Source of the DNA: Thysanoteuthis rhombus
Taxonomy: Eukaryota; Mollusca; Cephalopoda; Oegopsida; Thysanoteuthidae
DNA: 64,000 nucleotides
NCBI GenBank assembly: GCA_963457665.1
Contig: OY735224.1
Span: 48,107,311 to 48,171,310, forward strand
Direction of reading: 5' to 3'
In this document: positions 1 through 9,560 of the stretch, piece after piece
Numbering within the stretch: the first letter of the stretch is position 1
How the letters are laid out: each line of letters begins with the position of its first letter
Translations under genes and position numbers: made by a program
Notes under the pieces: model-generated
Databases searched by the model: none
Told to the model about the DNA's origin: nothing
What the model saw: the letters and a program-made list of their open reading frames with translations, nothing else

Positions 1-61
1 ATAATGAACTGTCATTGGGAAGTGGTTTTTTAATAAAATAATAGTTTCATTTATCCAAATC

Positions 62-340
62 ATACTTTTGAAATATTATTGTGATAAAGTAAATATTAAC
101 GATAGTTCTCTATTAAAAGTCCCAATAAAGTAATGATTAAAAAAAGAAAAGAATCGATAATGGTATCATCATTATCTTTCTGAATATGTCTGGTTCGTCT
201 CTCCATGTTGTATTGTGCCGGACTCCCTCGGTAGCGCATGTTTCCTCTGGTGATCCCTAATGTGGATCATAATGTGTGTTTGATGTGTACCATTGCTGCA
301 ACATATCCTGCCCATTGCTATTTTTGTTTGTATTAGAATA
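62..340 (-). mobile_element. Decayed 3' fragment of an RTE-like LINE
   Basis: Read on the minus strand, this resembles the C-terminal coding end of the better-preserved LINE at 23885-24940 (the segment with WRWAGHVARM and the RWRDELDKF region). The similarity is visible at DNA level, for example in the stretches matching the cgtctctccat and cagcccattgc blocks. Reading frame is lost. It has a mirror copy at about 29180-29490 and a sister at 55185-55380. It lies directly after the end of an R block (1-60) and before satellite relics, the same order as at 1630-2455 and 54775-55560. Confidence 0.6.
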
Positions 341-530
341 TCAATAGTTGATAATATTCGCTCTGGAGCTAACAAGGCTCCGTTTATACCTTTTCAGGCT
401 TGCTTTTTTACACATGGAAAATTCAATTATATATCATTTCTACGTTAGGAACAATTGTTAAAAACCTTGTAAATATTCATCTTCAAAGTTAAATAGGCTC
501 CTTGTATAATTTCCATCGAACCTCTTAGCA
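340..530 (+). repeat. Relic monomers of the ~105-bp satellite
   Basis: Two degraded units contain the satellite hallmarks: an aaggctccgtttatacc segment, a ttttcaggcttgc segment and an attgttaaaaacctt segment. These are the same landmarks that define the large arrays at 50375-54650 and 55380-64000. The closest match is at 55400-55560. Similar relics lie at about 1040-1170 and 2390-2455. Mirror copies are at 29000-29170, 28370-28460 and 27085-27150. Confidence 0.65.
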
Positions 531-665
531 ACAAATGGCTTCTTCTACGTAGCCACACACTTACCATTAGGCTAAACAGCCCGCTGGTTAGGCAAAGGCT
601 AAATAACTGCTTTCAAACCGAATTCTTATCTGGTTTCTATTTTTGATTTTTCATTTCACTCATTA
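530..665 (-). mobile_element. tRNA-derived SINE fragment
   Basis: On the minus strand there is a leader (gcgggctgtttagcc), an A-box-like tagcctaatggtaag and a B-box-like ggttcgatgg, the split promoter of a tRNA-derived SINE. The same leader and boxes occur at 14880, 21655 and 21900. This copy lacks the usual SINE body after the B box. Its mirror copy is at 28905-29040. Confidence 0.65.
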
Positions 666-1500
666 TTCGTTCCTCTTTCGGACGTTCTAACGGCAATGAA
701 CTGGGAAATCAATTGGAAACAACTTGTTTTTTCCCTTATTAATAATCTCATTCCACACCAAACTCGTCTCTATAACGTGGCTGCTTTTCAAAAGAATCTC
801 TTGTTTTTCTCGTTATGTTAAACGCTTAGGATTTGAAAGGTTCAAATAGCTTGTAAGGGAGATAAGTGATCAAGAGTATTTCCGAGGTACCCTTGTTGAC
901 GACAACTTTTTCTCTTCACTTTCACTATCTTTCATCCACGTCTCGATATTTGTTGGGCTGTTTGGATATTTTGATAATTCAAAAACCTTTCTAGCTATTA
1001 TCAATATGTCAGTGAATATTTAGATATTCATCTAAAGATATCTTTGCTGTTGGGTTTTTTTAAAAACTTTTATATTATTACTGCATTCAAGAAAGTTGTT
1101 AAAGACCTTTAAAAGAGTGGGTCTGAAGTGAAAAAGCTCTATTCATACCCTTTTAGGCTTGCTTAGGGACAATAAAATCGGCTAAGTTTAATGAAAGAAA
1201 TTCTTCTCTTCTCTAAGATAATTTCTCTTGCAGTCTTAGCATAGAGTTACTTTATTTGATAAATGGGCGTTAAAATAGTATATACCTGAAAAGCTATGAA
1301 ATACCCAGATAAAATTTTCAGCTATAGATAAGGAATTAGAGTTAGCAACACCGGTCACTGAATTCTGTCTGCACGGCCAGTTTGTGTGCAAATTTTAGTG
1401 TCAACTCCCCCACCCCCAGAGCGCATAAGGGCAACGGCTGCTCGCTGGGACTGCGAATGGGGACACATTTGGCCATTTCCAGTGTCATTTTAACAATTTA
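665..1500. other. Inverted-repeat arm sequence without recognisable gene
   Basis: I see no gene here. A satellite relic lies at about 1040-1170 (a ttcaagaaagttgttaaag block followed by a cccttttaggcttgc block). The part at 1370-1500 is more G/C-rich than its surroundings and is preserved in the mirror arm, but I do not recognise it. Confidence 0.5.
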
Positions 1501-1509
1501 ACGTGGATG

Positions 1510-1625
1510 ATTTAACAAATGATGATGATGATGATGGTGGTGAAGAAGAAGAAAGAAAAGAAGAAGAAGGAAAAGAAGAAGAAGAAGGAGAGGAAGAAAA
1601 AAATGGAGAAGAAGAAGAAGGAAAC
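1510..1625 (+). repeat. (GAT)n(GAA)n trinucleotide tract
   Basis: A run of gat units passes through ggt into an impure gaa/gga/aaa tract. It produces an apparent acidic 87-codon ORF (1503-1766) and a serine-rich ORF on the other strand; both follow from the trinucleotide period. The mirror tract is at about 27915-28025. The leading gat run is reminiscent of the trinucleotide tail of the LINEs in this window. Confidence 0.85.
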
Positions 1626-1629
1626 AATT

Positions 1630-2145
1630 TTACTAATTTGGTAATTTCCAATATTTTTGCACCATATCTTTCAGAACTTAGATTTTTCATTCATTTTTAT
1701 TATTGTTTTAAGGTCACCACGGCCTTGAGAAAGCCCGAAATGGGATTCCCTGTCGTAGAAGCGTAAACTCAGCCTGACGGTGTATGTTGGCTGGGGTCGT
1801 GGTTCATCATTGACTGATGAAACACTGACTTATCTTTGAACTCTTGTAGGAAACAAAACAATTTTGAATCGGAGTCAAACTCCAGGGAAAAGGCTAAACG
1901 CAGATCTCATCCATTATTCCCTTTTATTCTTACATTTGGAGGTAGGGGGGAAGATTCAAAGTTGAATTTTGTTTTCGAAGTATACGCTTCTAAATCATCG
2001 TACGATGATTATAAAGGATTGTTAAAAAAAAAAGAAAGAAAATTGCTTGTGAATTTTATTTGAGTATTGTAAGATAGTTTAGTAATTCAATATCTAATAA
2101 ATACCAAAGAGTCATTGGGAAGTGATTTTTGATGAAATGATATAT
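1630..2145 (+). repeat. R block, unclassified ~500-bp repeat
   Basis: Copies of this block occur at 1630-2145, 27415-27920 (mirror copy), 29535-29960 (minus orientation) and 54775-55150 (plus orientation, shorter), and its last ~60 bases at 1-60. Shared landmarks are a gatgaaac...gactta segment, a tccagggaaaaggct segment, a gattataaaggattg segment and a cattgggaagtg end. In each full case an RTE-like LINE relic and then satellite monomers follow. I do not recognise an element class and no conserved ORF is seen. Confidence 0.75.
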
Positions 2146-2154
2146 TCATTTCTC

Positions 2155-2390
2155 TTATTGTCCGTGGTTGGATGAAAACATTACTCCCAGGATTCGCTAC
2201 TCCTGTCTATCATTGGTGTGGCGAAGTCAATAGTTTCTGAATTTCTCTAGTTCGTCACTTCATCTTCTATTCTGCCAGCCTCCTTCGGTTGTGTATGTGA
2301 TCTCTGGAGATCCATGGGGCAAATCGTGATATCCATCGGGAGTGTGCCATTCTTGCAACATGACAAGCCCATTGCCATTTAGATTTCCAC
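2155..2390 (-). mobile_element. Decayed 3' fragment of an RTE-like LINE
   Basis: The DNA aligns with 23910-24140 of the better-preserved LINE: a gtccgtggttgga start, a cgtcacttcatctt block, a gccattcttgcaacatg block and an agcccattgccattt block in the same order. It is heavily diverged and has no open frame. The mirror copy is at 27160-27405. Confidence 0.65.
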
Positions 2391-2454
2391 TGAAAATTTC
2401 TGAAGAAACTTTAAAAACATTGGTTTCCAAGCTGAAGAGCTCTGTTTAGACCAC

Positions 2455-2675
2455 TTTAGGCCTGGCTCAAGAGGTGTCAGAAAAGTTACAGCGGGGATAA
2501 TTAGCTTGTGGCGGCCAAGTGTTCGTAACGACGTTGATTTTTGATCCTTCGATGTCGGCTCCTCTAATCATTGCAAAGCAGAATTCACCAAGCGTTGGAT
2601 TGTTCACCCACTGACAGGAACATGAGTTAGCTTTACGCTTTTGTGAGACAGGTTAGTTTTATCCCTGTGATCAAC
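2455..2675 (+). rRNA. 28S rRNA gene fragment (relic)
   Basis: About 220 bases match the highly conserved part of large-subunit rRNA around the peptidyl-transferase centre. Visible blocks in order are caagaggtgtcagaaaag, cttgtggcggccaag, gatccttcgatgtcggctc, cagaattcaccaagcgttgg, attgttcacccact and gtgagacaggttag. The order and spacing are those of 28S rRNA, sense strand plus. Substitutions at positions that are nearly invariant in working rRNA show it is a dead fragment. It begins at a satellite monomer relic (shared tttaggc) and ends directly at the 114-bp repeats. A mirror copy lies at 26859-27088. It is not part of an rDNA unit: no 18S, 5.8S or further 28S sequence is seen. Confidence 0.92.
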
Positions 2676-2689
2676 ACTAGGTTTAATTT

Positions 2690-3130
2690 CCCTGGCTTTC
2701 AATTTCACTCCCAGAAACGAAAGAAGTCTCCGAGAAACCATTGTGAATATCAGTCTTAAAGGCTTCCTGGAAACAGAATAAAATCTCACAGATTTTTTTC
2801 AGGTTCAATTTCACTGGCTTCCTCCCGAAAACGAAAAGAATCTCGGAGAGACCATTGTGAATATCAGTCTTAAAGGCTTCCTGGAAACGAAATAAAGTCT
2901 CACAGACTATTTTCAGGTTCTATTTCACTTGCTTCCTCCCGGAAATGAAAAGAGTCTTGAAGAGACCATCGTGAATATCAGTGTCACAGGTTCCCCAAAA
3001 CGAAATAATTCGTTCAATTCCATTGGCTTCCCCCCCAAGACAGAAAAGTTAATGAGGAGACCATTGTCAGTTTTAATCTGACAGGCTTCCTGAAAACGCA
3101 ATAAACTCCCACTGAATATTGCCAGGTTCA
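2690..3130 (-). repeat. Short 114-bp repeat array beside gene copy 1
   Basis: About four diverged units of the 114-bp repeat lie here, with the ggcttcctcccgg and gaccattgtgaatatcag landmarks. Read on the minus strand they are in the same direction as the neighbouring gene copy (3307-3841). The mirror array at 26160-26850 has about six units. The same repeat makes the 16.7-kb array at 32288-48950. Confidence 0.88.
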
Positions 3131-3306
3131 ATACGGCAGGCTTCTCGAAAACATGATCCTAATTTCAAAAGCAAAAAAACGAGACGTATATAATAGACAT
3201 CATTGACAATTCCATTTTTATCACAACATTGACACGCTCAGAAAAACAAACATCCGTATTTTCAAGTCAAGATTCACAATTTTCAGAAAAAAACTCAAGC
3301 ACTCCC

Positions 3307-3841
3307 TTAGTTCAATGATGGAGTGAAAGATAAGCCAACACACCAATACATAGCTATCATACTTATAATGCCACTAATCAGGGCATATGGAGTAGCTGCA
3401 ATGGCCAAAATTATAGTGAATGCAAATGTAATGGCAAACACCAACGCCAAGAAAAGTTGAAGATTGAACACCTTTCGTTTCATCCTACAATTTTTGTCCA
3501 CGGCTGGAACGTTGCCAGGTAATATTGGTCCAGGAAGATGAACCTGATCAGCTTCCGCTATGGTAGGTGTTGAGGCTTCCTCAATCCTGGGTGATTGTTG
3601 ACCGATGTTCACCAGATGAGACAGTACCAACGGATGTTGAGGCTCCCTCTACGCCTGGGAACGGTCTCTCAATATCCAGCGTACACGTTAGAGGATTCAT
3701 AACGATCGGTGGGTCCTTACCCACCTCTATGATGAAGAGGGTAATGGCCACTTCGACTGTTTTTGATGCTGCAGATGGTTCAGTTGGCTGGCTTGTTTTG
3801 TTGCCCACGTTGGACCGTTTTTCTTGATATGATATTTTCAA
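3307..3841 (-). pseudogene. Broken copy 1 of unrecognised membrane-protein gene
   Basis: The minus strand encodes the same protein as the intact gene at 31592-32122, in two frames. The N-terminal part (from about 3815, beginning NKTSQPTEPSA) is open to about 3581. The C-terminal part with the membrane segment (ALVFAITFAFTIILAIAAT) is open from about 3630 to 3307. Relative to copy 2 there is a net loss of about 23 bases near 3640, which shifts the frame, and the expected start codon reads GTG (near 3811), so the ORF begins upstream instead. Its 3' flank continues into the 114-bp repeats, and its 5' flank (3842-4156) is shared with copy 3. Family and function are unknown. Confidence 0.8.
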
Positions 3842-4156
3842 TTGATTTTTGTTAACTGCTATTGAATTTGTTTTGAAAAGACAAAAACTGGGTTCAATGA
3901 AATCTTAACAGTAAACGAAAGAAATCTTTATAGTATTGTTGATAAAACAAGAATTTTGCACAGTTTTCTTCCGATACGGCAGAATATTAAGATGACGTTC
4001 GGTTGTCATGGTGATAACGTTCACTGATCGTATGGAAATAAGCTTGACCATATTTGGAAACGTTTTCATGGATTATATCTATATTTCATAGCTAAGTATA
4101 TATTCATCATTTTTTTATTGAATAAAATGTCTGTAAGTGCTTATCAATATCTGAAA
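3842..4156 (-). promoter_or_regulatory. Conserved 5' flank shared with gene copy 3
   Basis: This 315-bp stretch upstream of gene copy 1 matches, inverted, the 340 bp upstream of copy 3 (31250-31591). Shared blocks include ttccgatacggcagaatatt, ggttgtcatggtgataacg and ttgaccatatttggaaacg. Copy 2 lacks it and has a (CA)n tract instead. Position and conservation suggest a promoter or 5' leader, but no TATA box or splice site is clear, so the regulatory role is inferred only from location. Confidence 0.4.
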
Positions 4157-5475
4157 TACGACACAAAAAAACAAATAAAAAAAGCAACTGGAATACCCAG
4201 AGATGAAACCCTTATACTGTCCCACAATAACAAACCTAACCGCATACCCCTTATAACAACCTTCAACAACACACTCCCACCCTTAGCACACATCATCAAT
4301 AATAGATGGAACATTCTCACGATCAAAATAGATCAAAAAAAACATTCACAGACCCATGTGATATCTCCTACCGCAGACCCCAAAACATCAGAGACATGAT
4401 CAGTAGCAATAATATCGTTAACAATAAAGTCGTACACAAAAATACACCTAGAAAAATTAAATTTTGCACACCCTGCAACATAAAAAACAGTCTATGTTGC
4501 AACCACCTCAAGTACACCAACACATTCACAAGCACCACCACAAAAGAGAGTTACCACATATATCACAATAGCAACTGCTGCAGTAAGAACATTATATACC
4601 TTCTAGAGTGCAATAGATGTAAGTTACAGTACATAGGCAAGTCCGAGTGGCAATTTAATATTAGACTCAACAATTATAGACATAGGATAGAGTCAATTAA
4701 TAATCGTAGCCCACTTCCCGTAGAACTACACTTTTGCACACCTGACCACGATTTTGCCACTGACGCTAGCTTCACCATCATAGAAAAAATAGAAAAAACT
4801 ACTCCAATTGATATAACTAAAGTTCTAGAAAAACACGAAGACATGTGGGTCAACAAACTTAAAACCCTATATCCTAATGGATTAAACACTAAACTGAACA
4901 ACCCTCACCACATAGAACCCTAATATACACAACTCCTATCATTAATATCCTCACACCCACATCTAAGACACATTCAATAATGGAAGCTTCAAAGTCACCT
5001 AGACCCATAGGAAAAACTTTACCTTAGCCTGTTATAACCCCCGTCCAAATCATAGCCAAAACATTTTCAGGAACTTTTAAGGTTGATACCTATGTACCTC
5101 CTTGACCTAACCACCCCTCCTTCTACACTACCCCAAACATATCAAAAAATCTAACTCCACATCACTACCCCCTACCTTGACACACTCTGCCCTCCCCAAG
5201 ACCAACTGCTGCTACTTTACCAAAGTCCTGATACCTGCTGGTCATTCTTCCATTCAGCAGGAGGCTTCTAGTAGCCCTGACAACAAAACTTACCCACAAT
5301 GTATAGCCCCTGGCAGTGGACTCTGGTTCCACATGGTACATTTTAATACACACTCACACAGCACACACCACTGATGATGGAAAGAATCCCGAAACATGTA
5401 TGGACTATTGACTTATAAGGATTAATAAACCTTACCACCAGAAACTTCACTTCCGAGTCCGTCTCACTCTCTAAA
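4157..5475 (+). mobile_element. Penelope-like retroelement fragment with GIY-YIG endonuclease
   Basis: The plus strand carries the C-terminal part of a Penelope-like element. A segment around 4240-4340 (PLITTFNNTLPPL) resembles the linker after the reverse transcriptase in this family. It is followed by a cysteine-rich stretch and a GIY-YIG nuclease core: IIYLLECNRCKLQYIGKS at about 4590-4645 and a following RLNNYRHRI. The reverse transcriptase itself is absent, so the element is 5'-truncated. It is broken, with at least one break in the remaining coding part. A hammerhead-like motif lies near its 3' end (5368-5403) and a (TA)n tract follows at 5483. Its left edge coincides with the end of the block shared with 31250-31591. 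Confidence 0.8.
5368..5403 (+). ncRNA. Hammerhead-ribozyme-like motif of the Penelope-like element
   Basis: The core reads CTGATGA (5371-5377) then GAAA (5391-5394), with a possible short helix II between them (GGA 5379-5381 with TCC 5387-5389). After GAAA comes CATGTA, giving the very short, near-palindromic helix III typical of Penelope-type hammerheads, with A as the residue before the expected cut. CCA (5368-5370) can pair with TGG (5401-5403) as helix I. Hammerheads are known in Penelope-like elements and this one lies at the right end of such an element. Helices I and II are short and the first helix II pair is mismatched, so activity is uncertain. Confidence 0.6.
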
Positions 5476-5481
5476 GTACAC

Positions 5482-5482
<1 letters not shown>

Positions 5483-5534
<52 letters not shown>
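5483..5534. repeat. (TA)n microsatellite
   Basis: An uninterrupted TA tract directly after the Penelope-like fragment. Confidence 0.97.
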
Positions 5535-5536
<2 letters not shown>

Positions 5537-5539
5537 TTA

Positions 5540-5951
5540 CAGAGAATAGATATCAATTATTGATATAAAAAATACATACATCAATCGCAGATATTACTAT
5601 ATTATACAAATATCTATGGTAGATATCGTAAATTAATAAACATATCAATTATAGGTATTACAAAATAATACTTATATTAATTACAGATTTTACAAAATAA
5701 TCAACATATTAATCACAGGTATGACAAAAAAATATATATATATATCAACCGCCGTTATTACAAGAAAATGCAGATACCAATCACAGATATTAGAAAATAA
5801 TACATATATCACTTTCTGATATCACAAAAAATCGCATATTATTTACAGATATTACCAAATAATACATATATCTTTTACAAGTATTACAAAATTACATATA
5901 TATCGAATACAGATGTTTCAAAAAATACATGTATCAATTAGATTACAATTA

Positions 5952-6025
<74 letters not shown>

Positions 6026-6610
6026 ATGTATATTACAAAATAATCCATACGTCAAATATTGATATTACAAAATAATACATTAATTGCAGATATTATTATA
6101 TAAAACTTATATCAATCATAGATATTTTAAAATGATGCAAATATCAATTACAAGTATCAAAAATGATATATATAAATTACAGATATTACACAAAATACAT
6201 ATATCAACTTTAGGTATTACAAAATGATATATATATATATATCATTTATGAGTATTGAAAAAAATACATATATTAAGTACAGATTTTACAAAATAATACA
6301 GATATCAATTACAGATATGACAAAAACACACATATTAATTACAGGTTTTACAAAAAATATTTTTATTAATTATAGATGTTACAAAAAATATATGTATGAA
6401 TTAGAGTTATAACAAAATAATACAGATATCAACAACAGATATAATAAAATAATACATACATCAATTAAAGATGTTAAAAAACAATACATATATCAATTAT
6501 ATATATTGCAAAATAATACATATATCAATTACAGTTATTACTGAATAATAATTATAACAATTATAGATATTATGAAATAATTCATATATTTTTTTACAGA
6601 TATTACAAAA
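5540..6610 (+). repeat. A/T-rich minisatellite, ~32-bp period
   Basis: Roughly thirty degenerate units have the form caattacagatatt followed by acaaaataatacatatat, with a period of about 32-35 bp. Units vary by small indels. A (TA)n expansion at 5956-6022 interrupts the array, and a smaller one lies near 6225. Short ORFs here are by-products of the repeat. Confidence 0.85.
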
Positions 6611-6914
6611 TATTACTTCAAATGATAAATTAAACAGATCCACAATTCACTTTAACTTGAAATGAAGCAGATGTAAATTGATGATCAAAAAAACAGTAAA
6701 AATTCAAAAACTGGGGCCAACAAAGCCGTCCAACTTAAGATCCAGACTTGAAGGATATTGACGATGGTCGAAAGATTAAAAAACGATAAATACGACATGA
6801 ATTTCTGAATATTTACAAATTCCTTCCAATTGGCTATTAGGGAAAACATCCAAAAATTTGAGGAGCTTACAAGGTCTTACCGACAAAAATATTAAAACTG
6901 TTTACTGAACCCTG
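6611..6914. other. No recognisable feature
   Basis: A/T-rich single-copy-looking sequence between the minisatellite and the next repeat. I see no gene or element. Confidence 0.4.
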
Positions 6915-6935
6915 TATAAAAGAAGAATTGCTGTC

Positions 6936-6974
<39 letters not shown>

Positions 6975-6997
6975 TTGTGGATGACACAATAATTATA

Positions 6998-7076
<79 letters not shown>

Positions 7077-7224
7077 GTATATATATATATATATATATAT
7101 CGTACACTGATAACAAAGTTTAAGGGAAACAAAGAAAAAATCTCTTGATGATTACATAAATTGCATTGAAAGATATTGGGAAATGGGTGACTGAAGTGAT
7201 ACAAAAATGTATTGTAAAAGTTTT

Positions 7225-7229
<5 letters not shown>
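6915..7229 (+). repeat. Unclassified dispersed repeat with internal (TA)n
   Basis: A gtggatgacacaat segment, a (TA)n core (7003-7100, with a tatg interruption) and an agatattgggaaatgggtgac segment follow one another. The same order recurs at 14335-14495 (ggatgacacaat, TA tract, gatattgggaaatgggtaac). The leading agaagaattgctg also occurs at 11340, again just before a TA tract. This appears to be one dispersed family in which a microsatellite sits at a fixed internal place. Its class is not recognised. Confidence 0.6.

Positions 7230-7296
<67 letters not shown>
7230..7296. repeat. (TA)n microsatellite, left flank of Tc1 element
   Basis: A pure TA tract abuts the left terminal repeat of the Tc1 element. 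A matching tract (8768-8840) abuts the right end. Confidence 0.95.
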
Positions 7297-7299
<3 letters not shown>

Positions 7300-8765
7300 A
7301 CTTAAGGTTATCGGTCCTACAATCTAAAAGGTTATAGAAACAAAAAGCTACATTCCAAACATTTCATTCAGAAACAGACATTTTTATAAAATAGGGTGTT
7401 TTACACTTGATCAAAATTAAAAGACCAGGGTCATAAATTGTTAGATCTAGGATAATTCTAATGTTTTGAGTCCAGTTAGAGATTAGCAATCACTGCCTAA
7501 AGGTTTCACTCAGCCTGAAGCAACCAAACTTACTGGAGTTGAGCGTACTCGAACTCTGGATTTCCAGAAGCAAAGTTTGTCGCAACGAACGATCGCAGCT
7601 AAAGTAAATCGCAGTAAAACTGTGATTTGCAATTTTCTAAAGGACAGTGAGAATTATGGGAAATCAAAATCCACCGGTAAGCCCCCCCCCAAACCTCCCT
7701 TGTATCAAGTAAGAGAATAAGACGGGTTGTTGGGAAAGACAGGGGACTTTCTTTTAGTCAAATTAAGGCGGTCACAGATGCTGATTGAAGTCTAGTAACC
7801 ATCAGACGACACTTACGACAAAAAGAAATGGTAAATAAAAACTGTAAACAAATTCCTAGGCTGCTTCCACGTCACAAGGTGGACCGTTCAAGGTTTGGTC
7901 GTGAATACCAAACATGGCACGTTGAGAAGTGGAAGAAAGTCCTGTTTTCTGATGAGAAAAAATTCAATCTAGATGGTTCTGATGGCTTCCAACGATATTG
8001 GCATCACAAAAACATGCCTCCTCAAAGTTTCTCTACACATCGTAGTGGTGGAGGGTCCCTAATGGTATGGGGTGCCTTTACTTACAGAGGGACGATGGAG
8101 CTCCAGGTGGTGCAAGGTCGTCAGACAGTGGTTGGTTATGTTAGCATGTTACAAAAAGTATCGGAGGGTCATCTTTTGTGTGGGGATGAATGGTTATTCC
8201 AACTGGGTTATGCTGCAATCCACTCTTCACAACGGACCTTGACCTTTCTACAAGAAAATGGAGTCCATCTCTTGAGACATCATGCATACTCACCGGTCAT
8301 GAACCCAATTGAAAATGTTTGGGGATGGATGGCAAGAGATGTTTATTGAAATGGAAAACAATATTCAACAAAAAATGAAATTCGTGAAGCCATCTTCAGA
8401 AGCTGGAGCAACATCCTCCGCATCTTAAAGGAAACGCTAATTCCTAGCATGCATGAAAGAATTTTTGAAGTCATCAAAACCAGGTAGAACTCATTTTTAA
8501 TTTGATTGTTGAATGTTTTCGTACATTCTTCGTACAATTTCGTAGAATTTTTGTCTCTGGTCTTATAATTTTGATCAAGTGTAAAACGTCTTATTTTATA
8601 AAAATGTCAATATCTGAATAAAATGTTTTGAATGTAGCTTTTTATTTCCATAACCTTTTAGATTGTTGGATTGATAACCCTAATTGGGAAAAGTTTAAAA
8701 TCTATCATTAAGAAAAGTTTCTTTTAAAAAATTTTCAAGTGGTCTAGAATTTTTGATCAGAAGTG

Positions 8766-8767
<2 letters not shown>
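7297..8767 (+). mobile_element. Tc1/mariner-superfamily DNA transposon (Tc1 clade)
   Basis: Terminal inverted repeats are clear. About 130 bases at the left (from 7297, with blocks aatctaaaaggttat, aaaagctacattc and ttttacacttgatcaaaatt) match the right side (about 8555-8690) in reverse. On the right, a further ~75 bases continue to 8767 and end in a Tc1-style terminus (ttgatcagaagtgta, inverted), so the left terminus seems to have lost its outer part. Both flanks are (TA)n, fitting insertion at a TA target within a microsatellite. Inside is a broken transposase (7535-8487). Confidence 0.9.
7535..8487 (+). pseudogene. Tc1-type transposase, inactive
   Basis: The N-terminal helix-turn-helix is visible near 7565-7670 (LSQRTIAAKVNRSKTVICNFL). 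The catalytic part is open from 7828 to 8349, starting with [16 protein letters not shown] (first catalytic Asp). The second catalytic Asp is lost: the QDNA-type motif reads QLGYAAIH near 8200. The third acidic residue is kept in NPIENVW near 8308-8328. A TGA at 8347 interrupts the frame; the same frame continues after it with a normal Tc1 C-terminus (IFEVIK) to a TAG at about 8487. The N-terminal part is also out of frame, near a run of ten C at about 7681. The element cannot move by itself. Confidence 0.9.

Positions 8768-8840
<73 letters not shown>
8768..8840. repeat. (TA)n microsatellite, right flank of Tc1 element
   Basis: A pure TA tract follows the Tc1 right terminus. Confidence 0.95.
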
Positions 8841-8844
<4 letters not shown>

Positions 8845-9560
8845 AGATCATTACTCTCTTTTCAGGACTTATTGGCACGAAATTGATATCAATCGATTCC
8901 GATTGACTATAATTTATATTGATATCGGTTTTGTTGTTGATTTGTTAATTTTAAGCCACGCCTAACCATTTTTTAAAATCATTTCCGTGGGTTTACCCAA
9001 CATTTCAGCCTAATTTTAGCCAAATCAATCAGGAATTGGAAATTTTACCCATTTTGAACCAAAAACATGTTTGTTTTTTTTTCATCATGAAACGTAAACA
9101 AACAATCAAATCATACGTAACTCACTATACTTAAGAGTCAATATGTCCCCACATTCATACGAAGTTTTATTAAAGTATGATAAATCAAATAAAAACATAA
9201 ACAAACAATCGGACTGGCCATAATAAACCATTTTATGATTCTGGAATTTTCTCCAAGATTCTAACCTGATTTCAGCAAAATCGACCAAGGTTCGGAAATG
9301 TTTCCTAATTAGAAACAAAATCCTGTTTCATTTAACCCCAAGCATATTTTGTTTATAAAACGTAAACAAAAAATAGGATCGCCCATAATTCACCTTACCA
9401 AAGTTTTCATACATCCCCAAACTTCATGCAAAATTTCATTGGAATATGTATTCAAAATAAAGAACTTATTCAATTTTAATTGCACATAAAATATAAACAA
9501 ACAACCAGGTCTACTTTATAACCAAATTTCAGAAAAAAAAAAGGTCAAGAAAGTTGAAAA
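8841..9560. repeat. Degraded repeated sequence with recurring 'ataaacaaacaa' motif
   Basis: The motif acgtaaacaaacaat or a variant occurs near 9091, 9199, 9361 and 9490. Two of these are followed by a ccataat(a/t)(a/c)acc segment. It looks like an old internally duplicated repeat. No protein coding is recognisable. Confidence 0.4.

Larger units (their letters stand above)
1..3836. repeat. Left arm of a large inverted duplication
   Basis: The reverse complement of this stretch reappears at 25465-29541. Position 1 pairs with about 29541 and about 3830 pairs with about 25470. Matches run through unique-looking sequence (for example 1370-1500 against 28060-28200) as well as through repeats. The two acidic low-complexity ORFs at 1503-1766 and 27776-28039 differ at only two of 87 residues, which implies a recent event. 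The left arm is cut by the window start and probably continues upstream. The arms differ in length (about 3.8 and 4.1 kb), mainly because the right arm has more 114-bp repeats. The inner edge of the right arm lies at a (CA)n tract. Confidence 0.93.

Noticed and set aside
1503-1766. Acidic 87-codon ORF, mirrored at 27776-28039
   Set aside because: It is produced by a GAT/GAA trinucleotide tract. Preservation in the mirror copy reflects the recent duplication rather than selection.
1810-1860. Hammerhead core in the R block (ctgatgaaac)
   Set aside because: The CTGATGA is not followed by a properly spaced, paired GAAA element, and it is not kept in all R copies.
2455-2675. Functional rRNA gene
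   Set aside because: Only about 220 bp are present, with changes at normally invariant positions and no neighbouring rDNA.
6892-7204. Tyr/Ile-rich ORFs here and at 8753, 14618, 22372, 30782-31229
   Set aside because: They are translations of (TA)n tracts and have no protein signal outside them.
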